DNA of 64,000 nucleotides, from positions 124,001 through 188,000 of the forward strand of contig NZ_PHNJ01000001.1 of assembly GCF_008122205.1 (NCBI RefSeq), in the 5' to 3' direction. The notes under the pieces are model-generated. The model ran no database searches and was not told the DNA's origin. It worked only from the letters and a program-made list of their open reading frames with translations. Below, piece after piece: positions 25,835 to 34,298 of the stretch. The translations under genes and the position numbers were made by a program. This DNA is from Natronococcus pandeyae. Lineage in GTDB: Archaea; Halobacteriota; Halobacteria; Halobacteriales; Natrialbaceae. How positions within the stretch are numbered: the stretch's first letter is position 1; each line of letters starts with the position of its first letter.

Positions 25835-27973
25835 ATGTCCAGTGATAAGCAAGACACGGTCAAGACGATCTGTCCGTACTGTGGCGTCGGCTGTGGAATA
25901 CAGGTCAAACAGGGTGAGGAGCCCGGCGACGTGCAGTTCATGCCCTGGGGCGACGCGCCGGTCAACGAGGGCCGGATCTGCATCAAAGGTGGCGCCGCCA
26001 CCGAGGTCGTCGACCACGAGGACCGGCTCACCGACCCGCTGATCAAGGAGGACGGCGAGTTCCGCGAGGCAACCTGGGAGGAAGCCTACGACCGAATCGT
26101 CGACGAACTCGAGCGGATCCGCGAGGAGCACGGTCCCGACGCGACGGGCTTTTTCGGCTCCTCGAAGACGATGAACGAGGAGAACTACGTTCTCCAGAAA
26201 CTGGCTCGCCGCTACGGCACCAACAACGTCGACAACTGCACGCGGATGTGCCACGCCTCGACGGTCTGGGCGCTGCGGACGAGCCTGGGCGCGGGCGCGA
26301 TGACCAACAGCATGCGCGACCTCCGCGAGGCGGCCGATGTCTTCTGGATCCAGGGGGCCAATCCCGGCGAGCAACACCCCATCGCCAACAGCCAGTACTT
26401 CCGGCAGGCCGTCCTCGAGGGAGCGACCGTCATCCAGGTCGACCCCCACGCGAACAAGACGACGCGGTCGTTCCAGATCGACGACACCGACCGGCACATG
26501 CACCTCCAGTTGAACCCGGGGACCGACATCCCGCTGCTGAATATCGTCCTCAAAACGATCCTCGAGCACCACGAGGAGAACCCCGACGAGGGCTGGATCG
26601 ACGAGGAGTTCATCGAAGCGCGCACGGAGGGGTTCGACCACCTGAAGGAGACGCTCGAGGAGTTCGACAAGGAAGCCGCAGCCGAGGAGTGTGGCGTCCC
26701 GCTCGAGGATATCGAACTGGCCGCGGAGAAGTACGCGATGGCGAACAACGCGGCCATCTTCACCGGGATGGGGATGAGCCAGCACGCCTGCGGCGTCGAC
26801 AACGTCCAGAACGAGATCAACCTGGCGCTGATCACGGGCAATATCGGCCGACCCGGCACCGGGGTCAACCCGCTGCGCGGCCAGAACAACGTCCAGGGGA
26901 CCTGCGACGTCGGCGCGATGCCGAACGTGCTACCGGGCTACCAGCTGGTCGACGACGACGAGGCCCGCGAGGCCGTCGAAACGGAGTGGGGCTTCGAGGT
27001 GCCCGACGAGCCCGGCCTCACCAACGTCGAACTCTCCCACGAGTTCGGCGACTCCGTCCACGGACTGTACGTCATGGGCGAGAACCCCGTGATGAGCGAG
27101 CCCGACGCCAACCGCGTCGCCGAACGCGTCCAGCAACTCGAGTTCATGGTCGTCCAGGACATCTTCATGACCGAGACGGCGAAGTACGCCGACGTCGTCC
27201 TGCCCGCGACGACCTGGGCCGAACGCGGCGGTACCGTCACCAACACCGACCGGCGCGTCCAGCGGATGCGCGGCGTCGACAAGGTCCACGAGAACACCAA
27301 ACACGACCTCGAGATCCTCTCGGAGGTCGGGAAACGACTGTTCGACGACGGAGACGAACTGTTCGAGTTCGACGACCCCGAGGAGGTGTTCGAGGAACTC
27401 CGGCAGGTGTGTCCGATCTACCACGGGATGACCTACGACCTGCTGGGCGAGGAGGGGCTCCACTGGCCCTGCTACGAACCCGGCGACGAGGGCGACCCCT
27501 ACCTCTACGCCGAGGAGTTCGACACCGAGAGCGGGCTGGGTCACATCGAGGGCGTCCGCCACACGCCGCCGGCGGAGACTCCCGACGACGAGTACCCGCT
27601 GATCCTCACTACGGCACGCCTCGAGGAACACTACAATACGGGGACGATGAGCCGCCGATCGCCGACGCTCAACCGGCAGACGCCGGAGAACTTCGTCGAC
27701 GTCCACCCCGCAGACGCCGAACGCTACGGCATCGAGGACGGCGACGAGGTCGTCCTCAAATCGCGCCGCGGCGAGATCACCGTCGAGGCGCAGGTTACCG
27801 AAGACACCAAGGAGGGCGTCGTCTGGACGACGCCCCACTTCGCGGCCGCCTCGGCCAACAAGCTCACGAATGACGTGCTCGACGAACGGGCGAAAATCCC
27901 CGAGTACAAGGCTGCAGCCGCGGAGATCGAGGTCGGCATCGAACCTACGGACGACGCCGCCGCCGACGACTGA
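25835..27973 (+). CDS. fdhF: Formate dehydrogenase alpha subunit (molybdopterin, Cys-type)
   Basis: A 712-residue member of the DMSO-reductase superfamily. The N-terminal 4Fe-4S cluster ligands are Cys13, Cys16, Cys20 and Cys49. The active-site segment NCTRMCHASTVWAL places a cysteine (residue 139), with the following His140, where Sec- or Cys-containing formate dehydrogenases have their metal ligand. Other family blocks are QGANPGEQHP, NPLRGQNNVQG and a C-terminal VHPADAERYGIEDGDEV. It oxidises formate to CO2 and passes electrons through the 4Fe-4S cluster. No beta/gamma subunits or fdhD are adjacent, so it may be a soluble, stand-alone enzyme; an assimilatory nitrate reductase is the alternative in this superfamily. 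Confidence 0.87.
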   Translation: MSSDKQDTVKTICPYCGVGCGIQVKQGEEPGDVQFMPWGDAPVNEGRICIKGGAATEVVDHEDRLTDPLIKEDGEFREATWEEAYDRIVDELERIREEHGPDATGFFGSSKTMNEENYVLQKLARRYGTNNVDNCTRMCHASTVWALRTSLGAGAMTNSMRDLREAADVFWIQGANPGEQHPIANSQYFRQAVLEGATVIQVDPHANKTTRSFQIDDTDRHMHLQLNPGTDIPLLNIVLKTILEHHEENPDEGWIDEEFIEARTEGFDHLKETLEEFDKEAAAEECGVPLEDIELAAEKYAMANNAAIFTGMGMSQHACGVDNVQNEINLALITGNIGRPGTGVNPLRGQNNVQGTCDVGAMPNVLPGYQLVDDDEAREAVETEWGFEVPDEPGLTNVELSHEFGDSVHGLYVMGENPVMSEPDANRVAERVQQLEFMVVQDIFMTETAKYADVVLPATTWAERGGTVTNTDRRVQRMRGVDKVHENTKHDLEILSEVGKRLFDDGDELFEFDDPEEVFEELRQVCPIYHGMTYDLLGEEGLHWPCYEPGDEGDPYLYAEEFDTESGLGHIEGVRHTPPAETPDDEYPLILTTARLEEHYNTGTMSRRSPTLNRQTPENFVDVHPADAERYGIEDGDEVVLKSRRGEITVEAQVTEDTKEGVVWTTPHFAAASANKLTNDVLDERAKIPEYKAAAAEIEVGIEPTDDAAADD

Positions 27974-28125
27974 TCCGCTCCGGCGAGGGCGATCTCCGCA
28001 GTCGGCATCCTCGACGAACGTGGTGGGTTCGTCGTCGAACGCCTCGACGCTTTCGAGAACGGACAGCGGTTGGTCTCCGCGAACGCCACGTATCGACTCG
28101 GAGTCGGCAGTTCACTGGATCGCGG

Positions 28126-28968
28126 TCACGCGTCCGCGACGTCCTCAGGTGCCCACTCGAGGAGGGGGCTCGACTCGGGAACGGCGAGCGACGTGATCGG
28201 CTGGCCACACTCCTCGCAGTCGACCTCGAGGGCGACGTGCGGGCGGCGACAGCAGTGTTCGAGACGCTCGACGTCCCTGACGAGTCGCCCGTCACAAGCC
28301 GGACAGCGCTCCGCCAGCAGGCGCAGCCCGGTGAGAACGTCGCGCCGATCGTCGGGATCGAGGTCGGTCCACCCCTCGAGTTCGCCTCGAAGTTCGCGAT
28401 CGGCGGCGACGTCCGCCGCGAGCGCCGTAACGGACGGCCACCGAACCAGTCGTCTGCCGTCGATCTCGACGGTCGCATCGCCGCGCAGTTCGACCTCGTC
28501 GGCGTCGAACATCGCTGCGACGGCGGCCGCGTTCGGAAGCGCCGTTTCGCCGCTCTCGCTCTCGATGCGATCGCGCCATCGGTCCCGAAACTCGCGCGTC
28601 AACTCGAGTTCGTTTCCCTGTCGGCTCACGACGCTGGCCGTCGAGAGGGCGTCGACGGCCGGCTCGAGATCCGCCGTCTCGATAGTTGGTCTCTGGTCGG
28701 ATAACTTACCGAACCACTCGAGAATTCGTCTGGGAAGATACCGACGGGTGAGTGCCGGCGTGCCCGGGATCAGGTACCCCCGGAGGTAGATAACCGCGAG
28801 AAATGCGACGAACGCGAGTGCACCGACGGTGCCGGAAACGGCAACGGCGAGTCCGATCGCGAGCCCGATTGCGATCGTTACGTTCACCATCGTACACGGC
28901 AGACACCGATTCTCGCCCGTGTATTCGGGCCGTGCAAGCCGTTCGATCGCCTCAGAGCGGTCGGTCAC
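28126..28968 (-). CDS. Haloarchaeal membrane protein with a C-terminal zinc-ribbon-like region
   Basis: A 280-residue protein. The N-terminus carries RPEYTGENRCLPCTMVN, a short CxxC motif, followed by two membrane helices (about 28-65). The soluble part ends in two cysteine pairs, RCPACDGRL and DCEECGQPI, plus CCRRPH between them, a zinc-ribbon layout. Function is unknown; a membrane-anchored zinc-binding protein is what can be seen. GTG 28968 is chosen because the conserved N-terminal motif lies upstream of the ATG at 28890. It is divergent from the AOR gene across 28969-29257, which holds AT-rich promoter sequence and no gene I can support. Confidence 0.75.
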   Translation of the reverse strand: MTDRSEAIERLARPEYTGENRCLPCTMVNVTIAIGLAIGLAVAVSGTVGALAFVAFLAVIYLRGYLIPGTPALTRRYLPRRILEWFGKLSDQRPTIETADLEPAVDALSTASVVSRQGNELELTREFRDRWRDRIESESGETALPNAAAVAAMFDADEVELRGDATVEIDGRRLVRWPSVTALAADVAADRELRGELEGWTDLDPDDRRDVLTGLRLLAERCPACDGRLVRDVERLEHCCRRPHVALEVDCEECGQPITSLAVPESSPLLEWAPEDVADA

Positions 28969-29257
28969 GGGAACCCACTATGGGATGCTACACCTCTCAC
29001 GGTCAAAAACGTCCCTGCGACCGTCGGAACTGTGCCCCACGAGCTATCGGTGATCGTTCGTGCGGTTCAGGTGGATTGTCGGCCACACGTTCCTATAGAA
29101 CTTCTGACAACGCTCTCGACAGTTCCTACGTACGATCAGATTTATCCCTTAAATAACTCCGAATAGTCAATAATAACTCGACAAGTAACTGTTGACGGCT
29201 ACTAATGTGAGGTAACACCTAACACGGCAGAACACGATACACTGCGTGTGAGTCCCA

Positions 29258-31186
29258 ATGGCTGAACTCGGTGGATTCCAAGACAACGTGGCACGGATCG
29301 ATCTCAGCGACGGGAAGGTGAACTACGAACCGATCGACGAGGAGGACGCGAAGAAGTATATCGGCGCGCGCGGACTCGGGGTAAAGTACGTCTTCGAGCA
29401 GGGGCCCGACGTCGACCCGCTCGGGCCGGACAATCTTCTCGCGTTCATGAACGGCCCGCTGTCGGGGACGCAGGTGACGATGAGCGGCCGGATCGCCATC
29501 TGTACGAAATCGCCGCTGACCGGCACCGTCACAGACTCTCATCACGGCGGCTGGTCGGGCGCCCGGCTGAAGTGGGCCGGCTTCGACGGCCTGCTGTTCG
29601 AAGGCGAGGCCGACGAGCCCGTATACGCCTACGTCGAGGACGGCGAGGTCGAACTTCGGGACGCCTCACACCTCTGGGGGAAGGGCGTCCACGAAACTCG
29701 AGACACGATCGAGGAGGAGGTCGACGGCTCCTACGGCAAGAACCTCTCGATCATGGCGATCGGCCCCGGCGGCGAGAACGGGGTCCGCTACGCCTGCATC
29801 ATGAACGAAGACGACCGGGCGTCCGGACGCGGCGGAACGGGCTGTGTCGCCGGCTCGAAGAATCTCAAGGCGGTCGTCGTCAAGTCGAACACGCGGATGC
29901 CCCAGCCGGCCGACTCCGAGACCTTCACGGAGGGCCACCAGCAGGCGATGCAGGCCATCCAGGAGTCGGAGGTCACCGCACCCAACGAGGGCGGTCTCTC
30001 GATGTACGGGACGAACGTCCTGATGAACGTCACCGAGGAGATGTCCGGCTTGCCGACCAAGAACGCCGAGTATACGTCGACCCGCGACGCCGTCGACGCC
30101 GGCGAAGCGGAACTCGACTCGGAGCGGGTGAGCGGCGAGAACGTCCGGGAGAACATCCTCGTCGACGAGCCGACCTGTCACTCCTGTCCGGTCGCCTGTA
30201 AGAAGGAAGTCGAGGTCGACGTGATGCACAAGGGCGAGGAGATGAACGTCCGGATGGAGTCCTACGAGTACGAGTCCGCGTGGGCGCTCGGCCCCAACTC
30301 GATGAACGACGACCGGGACAAGGTCGCGCTGATGATCGACCGCTGTAACGACATGGGCGTCGACACCATCGAGACGGGCAACATCCTCGCGATGGGGATG
30401 GAGCTCACCGAAGAGGGCTACCTCGAGGATCTCGGAGACGGAATCCAGTGGGGTGACGCCGACGAGATGGTCGAGATGATCGAGCGCATTGCTCACCGCG
30501 AGGACGACCTCGCCGACCTCCTCGCCGAGGGACAGCAGCGCGTCGCCGAGGAACTCGACGCACACGAGTGCCGCCTCGACGTGAAGGGCCAGGCGATCGC
30601 CGCCTACGACCCACGCTGCATGAAGGGGATGGGTATCGCCTACGCGACCTCGAACCGTGGGGCCTGTCACCTGCGGGGCTACACCCCGGCTGCGGAGATT
30701 CTCGGCATCCCGGAGAAGGTCGATCCCTACGAGTGGGAGGGCAAGGGAGAACTCACCGCGGAGTTCCAGGACCTCCACGCCATCTCCGACTCGTTCGACA
30801 TCTGCAAGTTCAACGCCTTCGCCGAGGGGATCGAGGAGTACGTCACCCAGTACAACGGGATGACCGGTCTCGACGTCACCGAAGACGAACTGATGAAGGC
30901 CGGCGAGCGGATCTACACCCTCGAGCGCTACTACAACAACCTCGCCGGCTTCGACGGGTCGGACGACACGCTCCCGGAACGGTTCCTCGAGGACGGGATC
31001 CGCGGTCAGGGCGCCTCCGAGGGCGAGTACTGCGAACTCGAGGAGATGAAAGAAGAGTACTACGACCACCGCGGCTGGGTCGACGGCGTCGTCCCCGACG
31101 AAAAACTCGACGAACTCGAGATCGAGATCGGTCCCGGCACCGGCGTCAGCAGCGAGGACGGTGCGACGGCAGCCGGCGACGACTAA
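29258..31186 (+). CDS. aor: Aldehyde:ferredoxin oxidoreductase (tungsten/molybdopterin)
   Basis: A 642-residue enzyme of the AOR family. It starts LSDGKVNYEPIDEEDAKKYI with GARGLGVKYVFE, has SHHGGWSGARLKWAGFDGLL and GRGGTGCVAGSKNLKAV in the pterin-binding half, and 4Fe-4S ligands Cys307, Cys310, Cys314 and Cys516. It oxidises aldehydes to acids with ferredoxin as acceptor. The C-terminus carries a short acidic tail. The stop overlaps that of the convergent gene at 31183 by four bases. The region also holds a MoaD/SAMP protein (33521) and formate dehydrogenase (25835), fitting molybdopterin-dependent metabolism. AT-rich sequence near 29140-29165 is the likely promoter. Confidence 0.9.
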   Translation: MAELGGFQDNVARIDLSDGKVNYEPIDEEDAKKYIGARGLGVKYVFEQGPDVDPLGPDNLLAFMNGPLSGTQVTMSGRIAICTKSPLTGTVTDSHHGGWSGARLKWAGFDGLLFEGEADEPVYAYVEDGEVELRDASHLWGKGVHETRDTIEEEVDGSYGKNLSIMAIGPGGENGVRYACIMNEDDRASGRGGTGCVAGSKNLKAVVVKSNTRMPQPADSETFTEGHQQAMQAIQESEVTAPNEGGLSMYGTNVLMNVTEEMSGLPTKNAEYTSTRDAVDAGEAELDSERVSGENVRENILVDEPTCHSCPVACKKEVEVDVMHKGEEMNVRMESYEYESAWALGPNSMNDDRDKVALMIDRCNDMGVDTIETGNILAMGMELTEEGYLEDLGDGIQWGDADEMVEMIERIAHREDDLADLLAEGQQRVAEELDAHECRLDVKGQAIAAYDPRCMKGMGIAYATSNRGACHLRGYTPAAEILGIPEKVDPYEWEGKGELTAEFQDLHAISDSFDICKFNAFAEGIEEYVTQYNGMTGLDVTEDELMKAGERIYTLERYYNNLAGFDGSDDTLPERFLEDGIRGQGASEGEYCELEEMKEEYYDHRGWVDGVVPDEKLDELEIEIGPGTGVSSEDGATAAGDD

Positions 31187-31563
31187 CCCGAACCGTCTTC
31201 GTCGCCGTCGATTCCGACGAGCACCGGTTCGCGGATCTCGAGTGCGGTCTCGAACTCGTCTTCTCGATCGGTTCGGCGACCGATCCGCAGCAGCTGTTCC
31301 TCGTGGGCCCTGCGGACGGCCGACTGTTCACGGTCGCTGAACTCCAATTCGTCGCCGAGTTCGTCCCAGTGACCCCACTCGACCAGGAACGCCTCGAACT
31401 CCTCGCCCGCGTACAGTCGCTCGTACTCGCGTCGGTACCGCTCGAGTTCGGGTCCGAGCTGTGCCTGCGTCAGGTCGACGAGATCGGGGAGCCGAGTCGG
31501 CGACACGCTCGCCTTCGCGGCGGTGAGCAGGAGGACCTGCCCGTCGATCGGATCGCCGGCCAT
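31183..31563 (-). CDS. Conserved acidic protein of unknown function
   Basis: A 126-residue soluble, acidic, helix-rich protein starting MAGDPIDGQVLLLTAAKASV. It has no cysteines or catalytic motif that I recognise. Its ATG overlaps the stop of the 88-residue protein upstream in an ATGA arrangement, so the two are translated together. The longer open frame reaching 32001 has no coding character before this ATG. The link to the convergent AOR gene is only positional. Confidence 0.65.
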   Translation of the reverse strand: MAGDPIDGQVLLLTAAKASVSPTRLPDLVDLTQAQLGPELERYRREYERLYAGEEFEAFLVEWGHWDELGDELEFSDREQSAVRRAHEEQLLRIGRRTDREDEFETALEIREPVLVGIDGDEDGSG

Positions 31564-31829
31564 CAGCCACCCGCCCGCATCGCCTTCTGGGCGAAGTCCT
31601 CGACCAGCGGCTCGAGGGTCTTCGAGTCGCCCTCGAAGACGACCGTCACTTCGGTCAGCGTCAGCGATGGCCCGATGCCGACGGTATCTGAAGAGATCGT
31701 CGCCGTCCAGCCGTCGCCTTCGACCGTCTCCTCGTCGACGCGCTCGCCGCCCAGGTTCGTCAGATAACGGATCGCGAGCCGCTCGGAGATGCCGCGAAAG
31801 GTGCGCTCGACGCGCGTTCGCGTTGCCAT
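31563..31829 (-). CDS. Conserved small protein, translationally coupled to the next gene
   Basis: An 88-residue protein beginning MATRTRVERTFRGISERLAI, with alternating hydrophobic strands in the middle (GWTATISSDTVGIGPSLTLT) and a final helix. I do not recognise the family. The stop overlaps the start of the 126-residue gene (TGATGG), suggesting a two-gene unit and possibly a two-subunit product. No signal peptide or membrane segment. Confidence 0.65.
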   Translation of the reverse strand: MATRTRVERTFRGISERLAIRYLTNLGGERVDEETVEGDGWTATISSDTVGIGPSLTLTEVTVVFEGDSKTLEPLVEDFAQKAMRAGG

Positions 31830-32103
31830 AACGCCCGATTCGACGGCCAGGCGGATAAAGTCGCGCTCGACGGCAACGGCGGTGTCGAGAGTACACCGAC
31901 TCGCCGAGAGAGTCGAACACCACGAAAGTCCCTGGACCGCTCGGGTCGGGGGCTCGCTGCGCGCTCACTCCGCCCGCGTGCTTACCAATAAATAGTTCCA
32001 CAGTTTTGTTACTCAGAATTGACCGCGAAAATCGTATTTCGTACAGGTGAACTACGTATCACTTCGGACCAACCTGTTTTCCTGCGGTAGCGCGCGCTGT
32101 CAG

Positions 32104-32248
32104 CGAGGTGAGTGAGTCGGCTGGGGTGGGCGTAGTAATCCCCCTATGGTCGTGCGAGTCGGACCTGCTCCCGGAGAATTACTGCGAAAGCCCCTGGCCC
32201 TTTCAGTCCCACCCGCGGTGGTTGGCCGGCACTGCAGATTCGACGCCG
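32104..32248 (+). repeat. Dispersed intergenic repeat, copy A
   Basis: Matches the reverse complement of 49992-50140 over about 140 bases with many substitutions. Shared blocks include GAGTGAGTCGGCTGGGG, a GGGCGT core, GCGAAAGCC, CCTTTCAG, CCCACC, GCGGTGGTTGG and GATTCGAC, then CCGGACGTTC. Its left part also matches the inverted pair at 45733 and 46189. It lies in the 424-base gap 31830-32253, which otherwise shows no gene; 31980-32100 is AT-rich. Confidence 0.7.
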
Positions 32249-32253
32249 GACGT

Positions 32254-32574
32254 TCAGAAAAGTCCTCTAAGCAGCACGACCGACACTACGCCTGTGCCGA
32301 GCGCCAGCAGGATGCTCTCGGTTCGCCACATCACGAGCAACACGAGTCCGGCGGCGCCCCACTCGGCCGGACCGCCCGCCGCGAGTTCCGGCCCGAGGAT
32401 GGCGATCACGATCGCGCCCGGCAGGACCGAGAGTCCGGCCTCGAGCCGCTCGCTCATCTCGATTCGGTTGACGAGCCACAGTCCGCCCGTCTTGGTGGCG
32501 TAGGTCACGATCGCCATCGCGAGGATGACGCCGACGACGATCGGATCGAGCGCGAGCACCCGCTCACCGATCAT
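32254..32574 (-). CDS. azlD: AzlD-type branched-chain amino acid export subunit
   Basis: A 106-residue membrane protein with three to four helices: VVGVILAMAIVTYATKTGGL, LSVLPGAIVIAILGPELAAG, and a Leu/Val-rich C-terminus. Size and pattern fit AzlD, the small partner of AzlC in branched-chain amino-acid (or analogue) efflux. Its start overlaps the azlC stop by 11 bases, consistent with a coupled pair. The last codons run into repeat copy A. Confidence 0.85.
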   Translation of the reverse strand: MIGERVLALDPIVVGVILAMAIVTYATKTGGLWLVNRIEMSERLEAGLSVLPGAIVIAILGPELAAGGPAEWGAAGLVLLVMWRTESILLALGTGVVSVVLLRGLF

Positions 32575-33331
32575 GGCGGATCACCTCGAGGAGCGCCGCG
32601 GCGAAGCCGCCGAGCAGGATGTACCACCGACCCGGCAGGAACTCCGCGGCGATGACGGCGGTGCCGAGCGAGACGACCCAGGGGAGGAGCGTCGAGCGCC
32701 CTTCCCAGAGTTCGGCCGCGAGCGCGACGAAGACCGCCGCGAGCACGAAGTCGAATCCGTACTGCGCAGGGTCGCCGATGGTCTCGCCTGCGAGCGCGCC
32801 GACGATCGTCGAGCCGACCCAGAAGAGCCAGATCGCGATACCGCTTCCCAGGAGGAACGCGCCCCGTCTGTTCCCGGCGCGAAAGTCTCGCATCGTCAGC
32901 GCCCAGTTCTCGTCGGCCATGAAAAACAGGCTGCCGTAAGCCTTGGTCGCCGAGAGGCGCTGGAACCAGGGCTGGAGCGCTGCGCCCATCAGCGAGTAGC
33001 GCAGGTTGATCGCGAACGTCGTGACGACGATGGCGACGACCGGGATCGGGTCCCCCCACAGTTCGACGGCGATGATCTGGGATGCGCCGGCGACCACGAG
33101 CGCGCTCATCAGCGCCGCCTCCGCGACGCTCAGGCCGACCTGGCTGGCGAGGACGCCGAACGCGACGCCGTAGCCGGCGACCCCGATCGCGACCGGGACG
33201 CAGGTGAGCAGCCCGGCTCGGATCCCCCCTCGACTGAACGATACGGGATCGGGCTGTGACGTCTCCGTTCGCTCGACGTTCCCACTCGCCGTAGTGGGTT
33301 CGCGGTCGCTCGTCTGGGGGTCGTCTTGCAT
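32564..33331 (-). CDS. azlC: AzlC-type branched-chain amino acid permease
   Basis: A 255-residue membrane protein with the AzlC core: GVAFGVLASQVGLSVAEAAL, LVVAGASQIIAVELWGDP, FAINLRYSLMGAALQPWFQR and ADENWALTMRDFRAGN. A hydrophilic N-terminal tail of about 33 residues precedes the first helix. With AzlD it exports branched-chain amino acids. The ATG at 33331 is the first in frame, but one a little further in would keep all helices. It heads a two-gene operon with azlD. Confidence 0.87.
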   Translation of the reverse strand: MQDDPQTSDREPTTASGNVERTETSQPDPVSFSRGGIRAGLLTCVPVAIGVAGYGVAFGVLASQVGLSVAEAALMSALVVAGASQIIAVELWGDPIPVVAIVVTTFAINLRYSLMGAALQPWFQRLSATKAYGSLFFMADENWALTMRDFRAGNRRGAFLLGSGIAIWLFWVGSTIVGALAGETIGDPAQYGFDFVLAAVFVALAAELWEGRSTLLPWVVSLGTAVIAAEFLPGRWYILLGGFAAALLEVIRHDR

Positions 33332-33520
33332 CGATACTTCCTACCCTTCTCTCCGACGACCGACTCGTAAATCTCTCTCGAAAGCGGACTCGATCGAAGA
33401 ATCACATCCGTTCCGTCTCCGTTCCGACCTCTCGACGATGCGGTCCGTACACGGCCCGCTCGAGTGCGCTACTGCGGTCTCGAGTGTGCTACCGCGCTCG
33501 CGATCGCAGTTGCAACTCCG

Positions 33521-33799
33521 TTACCCGCCGGCGACCGGCGGAAACACCGACAGCGTGTCTCCCGGCTCGAGGTCCGTCTCCGGGCCGTCCATGTGAACGA
33601 CGTCTCGTCCGTTCTTCAACACGCTCAGCTGTGGCCGGATCTCGCCGTCCTCGAGCAACTGCCCCTCGAGGTCGTCGTACTCGCCCTCGAGTGTCGTGAG
33701 GACGTCACCGACGGTCGCGTCGTCGTCGAACGTTTGCGTTCGCTCTTTCTCCCCGACGGCCTCGCGAAAGGTGGCGAAAAATCGCAGATCGAGTTCCAT
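33521..33799 (-). CDS. samp3: Ubiquitin-like SAMP/MoaD-family protein
   Basis: A 92-residue beta-grasp protein starting MELDLRFFATFREAVGEKER and ending SVFPPVAGG. The C-terminal Gly-Gly is required for adenylation by UbaA, after which these proteins act as sulfur carriers for molybdopterin/tRNA thiolation and as protein modifiers (sampylation). Length, the RFFATFRE start and the FPPVAGG end look closest to SAMP3 of Haloferax, from memory; SAMP1 is the alternative. Nearby molybdo/tungsto-enzymes make a link to molybdopterin plausible. It stands alone; no E1 or JAMM protease lies in this window. Confidence 0.85.
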   Translation of the reverse strand: MELDLRFFATFREAVGEKERTQTFDDDATVGDVLTTLEGEYDDLEGQLLEDGEIRPQLSVLKNGRDVVHMDGPETDLEPGDTLSVFPPVAGG

Positions 33800-33866
33800 G
33801 TTCGATGATGGGAGTACGCAACCTTAAGTTCGGGCGGTAGCGACGATCCCTTCCTCGCGCGACTGT

Positions 33867-34217
33867 TCAGGCCGCCGACGCCGTCGCCGGAGACGTGTAC
33901 GAGACGGCGTCGACGTCGGCATCCTCGAGGAGGTCGTCGATGAGGTCGGCGCCGCGGTCGCCCGCTTCGTCGGCGTCGTCAGCTTCGACCGGAACGGTGA
34001 TCGCGAACGTAACCGCGATCGTGTAGGGATCGAACGGCGCGGTCGGGTGTTCGTCCACCTCGGCGTCGGTGATCTCCCAGTCGTCGATCGCTCCCTCCGC
34101 GGCGAGGGACTCGAACGTCTCGGCGAGCTGTTCGGTCGCGTCGTCAGTTGCGGTCGTGTCGCTTCCGTTGTGAAGCGTTACGAGTGTCGTTCCCTCGCGT
34201 GAGACGGCATACTCCAT
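33867..34217 (-). CDS. Conserved acidic protein of unknown function
   Basis: A 116-residue soluble protein with MEYAVSREGTTLVTLHNGSD at the start, a central beta-rich stretch (DPYTIAVTFAITVPVEADD) and an Ala-rich end. There is no signal peptide and no cysteine. I do not recognise a family. It lies between the SAMP gene and the glycosyltransferase, same strand, with gaps of 67 and 81 bases, so co-transcription is possible but unproven. Confidence 0.65.
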   Translation of the reverse strand: MEYAVSREGTTLVTLHNGSDTTATDDATEQLAETFESLAAEGAIDDWEITDAEVDEHPTAPFDPYTIAVTFAITVPVEADDADEAGDRGADLIDDLLEDADVDAVSYTSPATASAA

Positions 34218-34298
34218 AGCGCTTCTAGCAAGTCCCGTGATTTGAACGCTTGGGTTGGCTTCTCATACCAGTTCGGCGATACCGGGTCGCCGGCGTCG

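Noticed and set aside
27974-28125. An extra short gene after formate dehydrogenase
   Set aside because: Both strands are open for some 40 codons, but there is no start codon in a convincing frame and no recognisable product.
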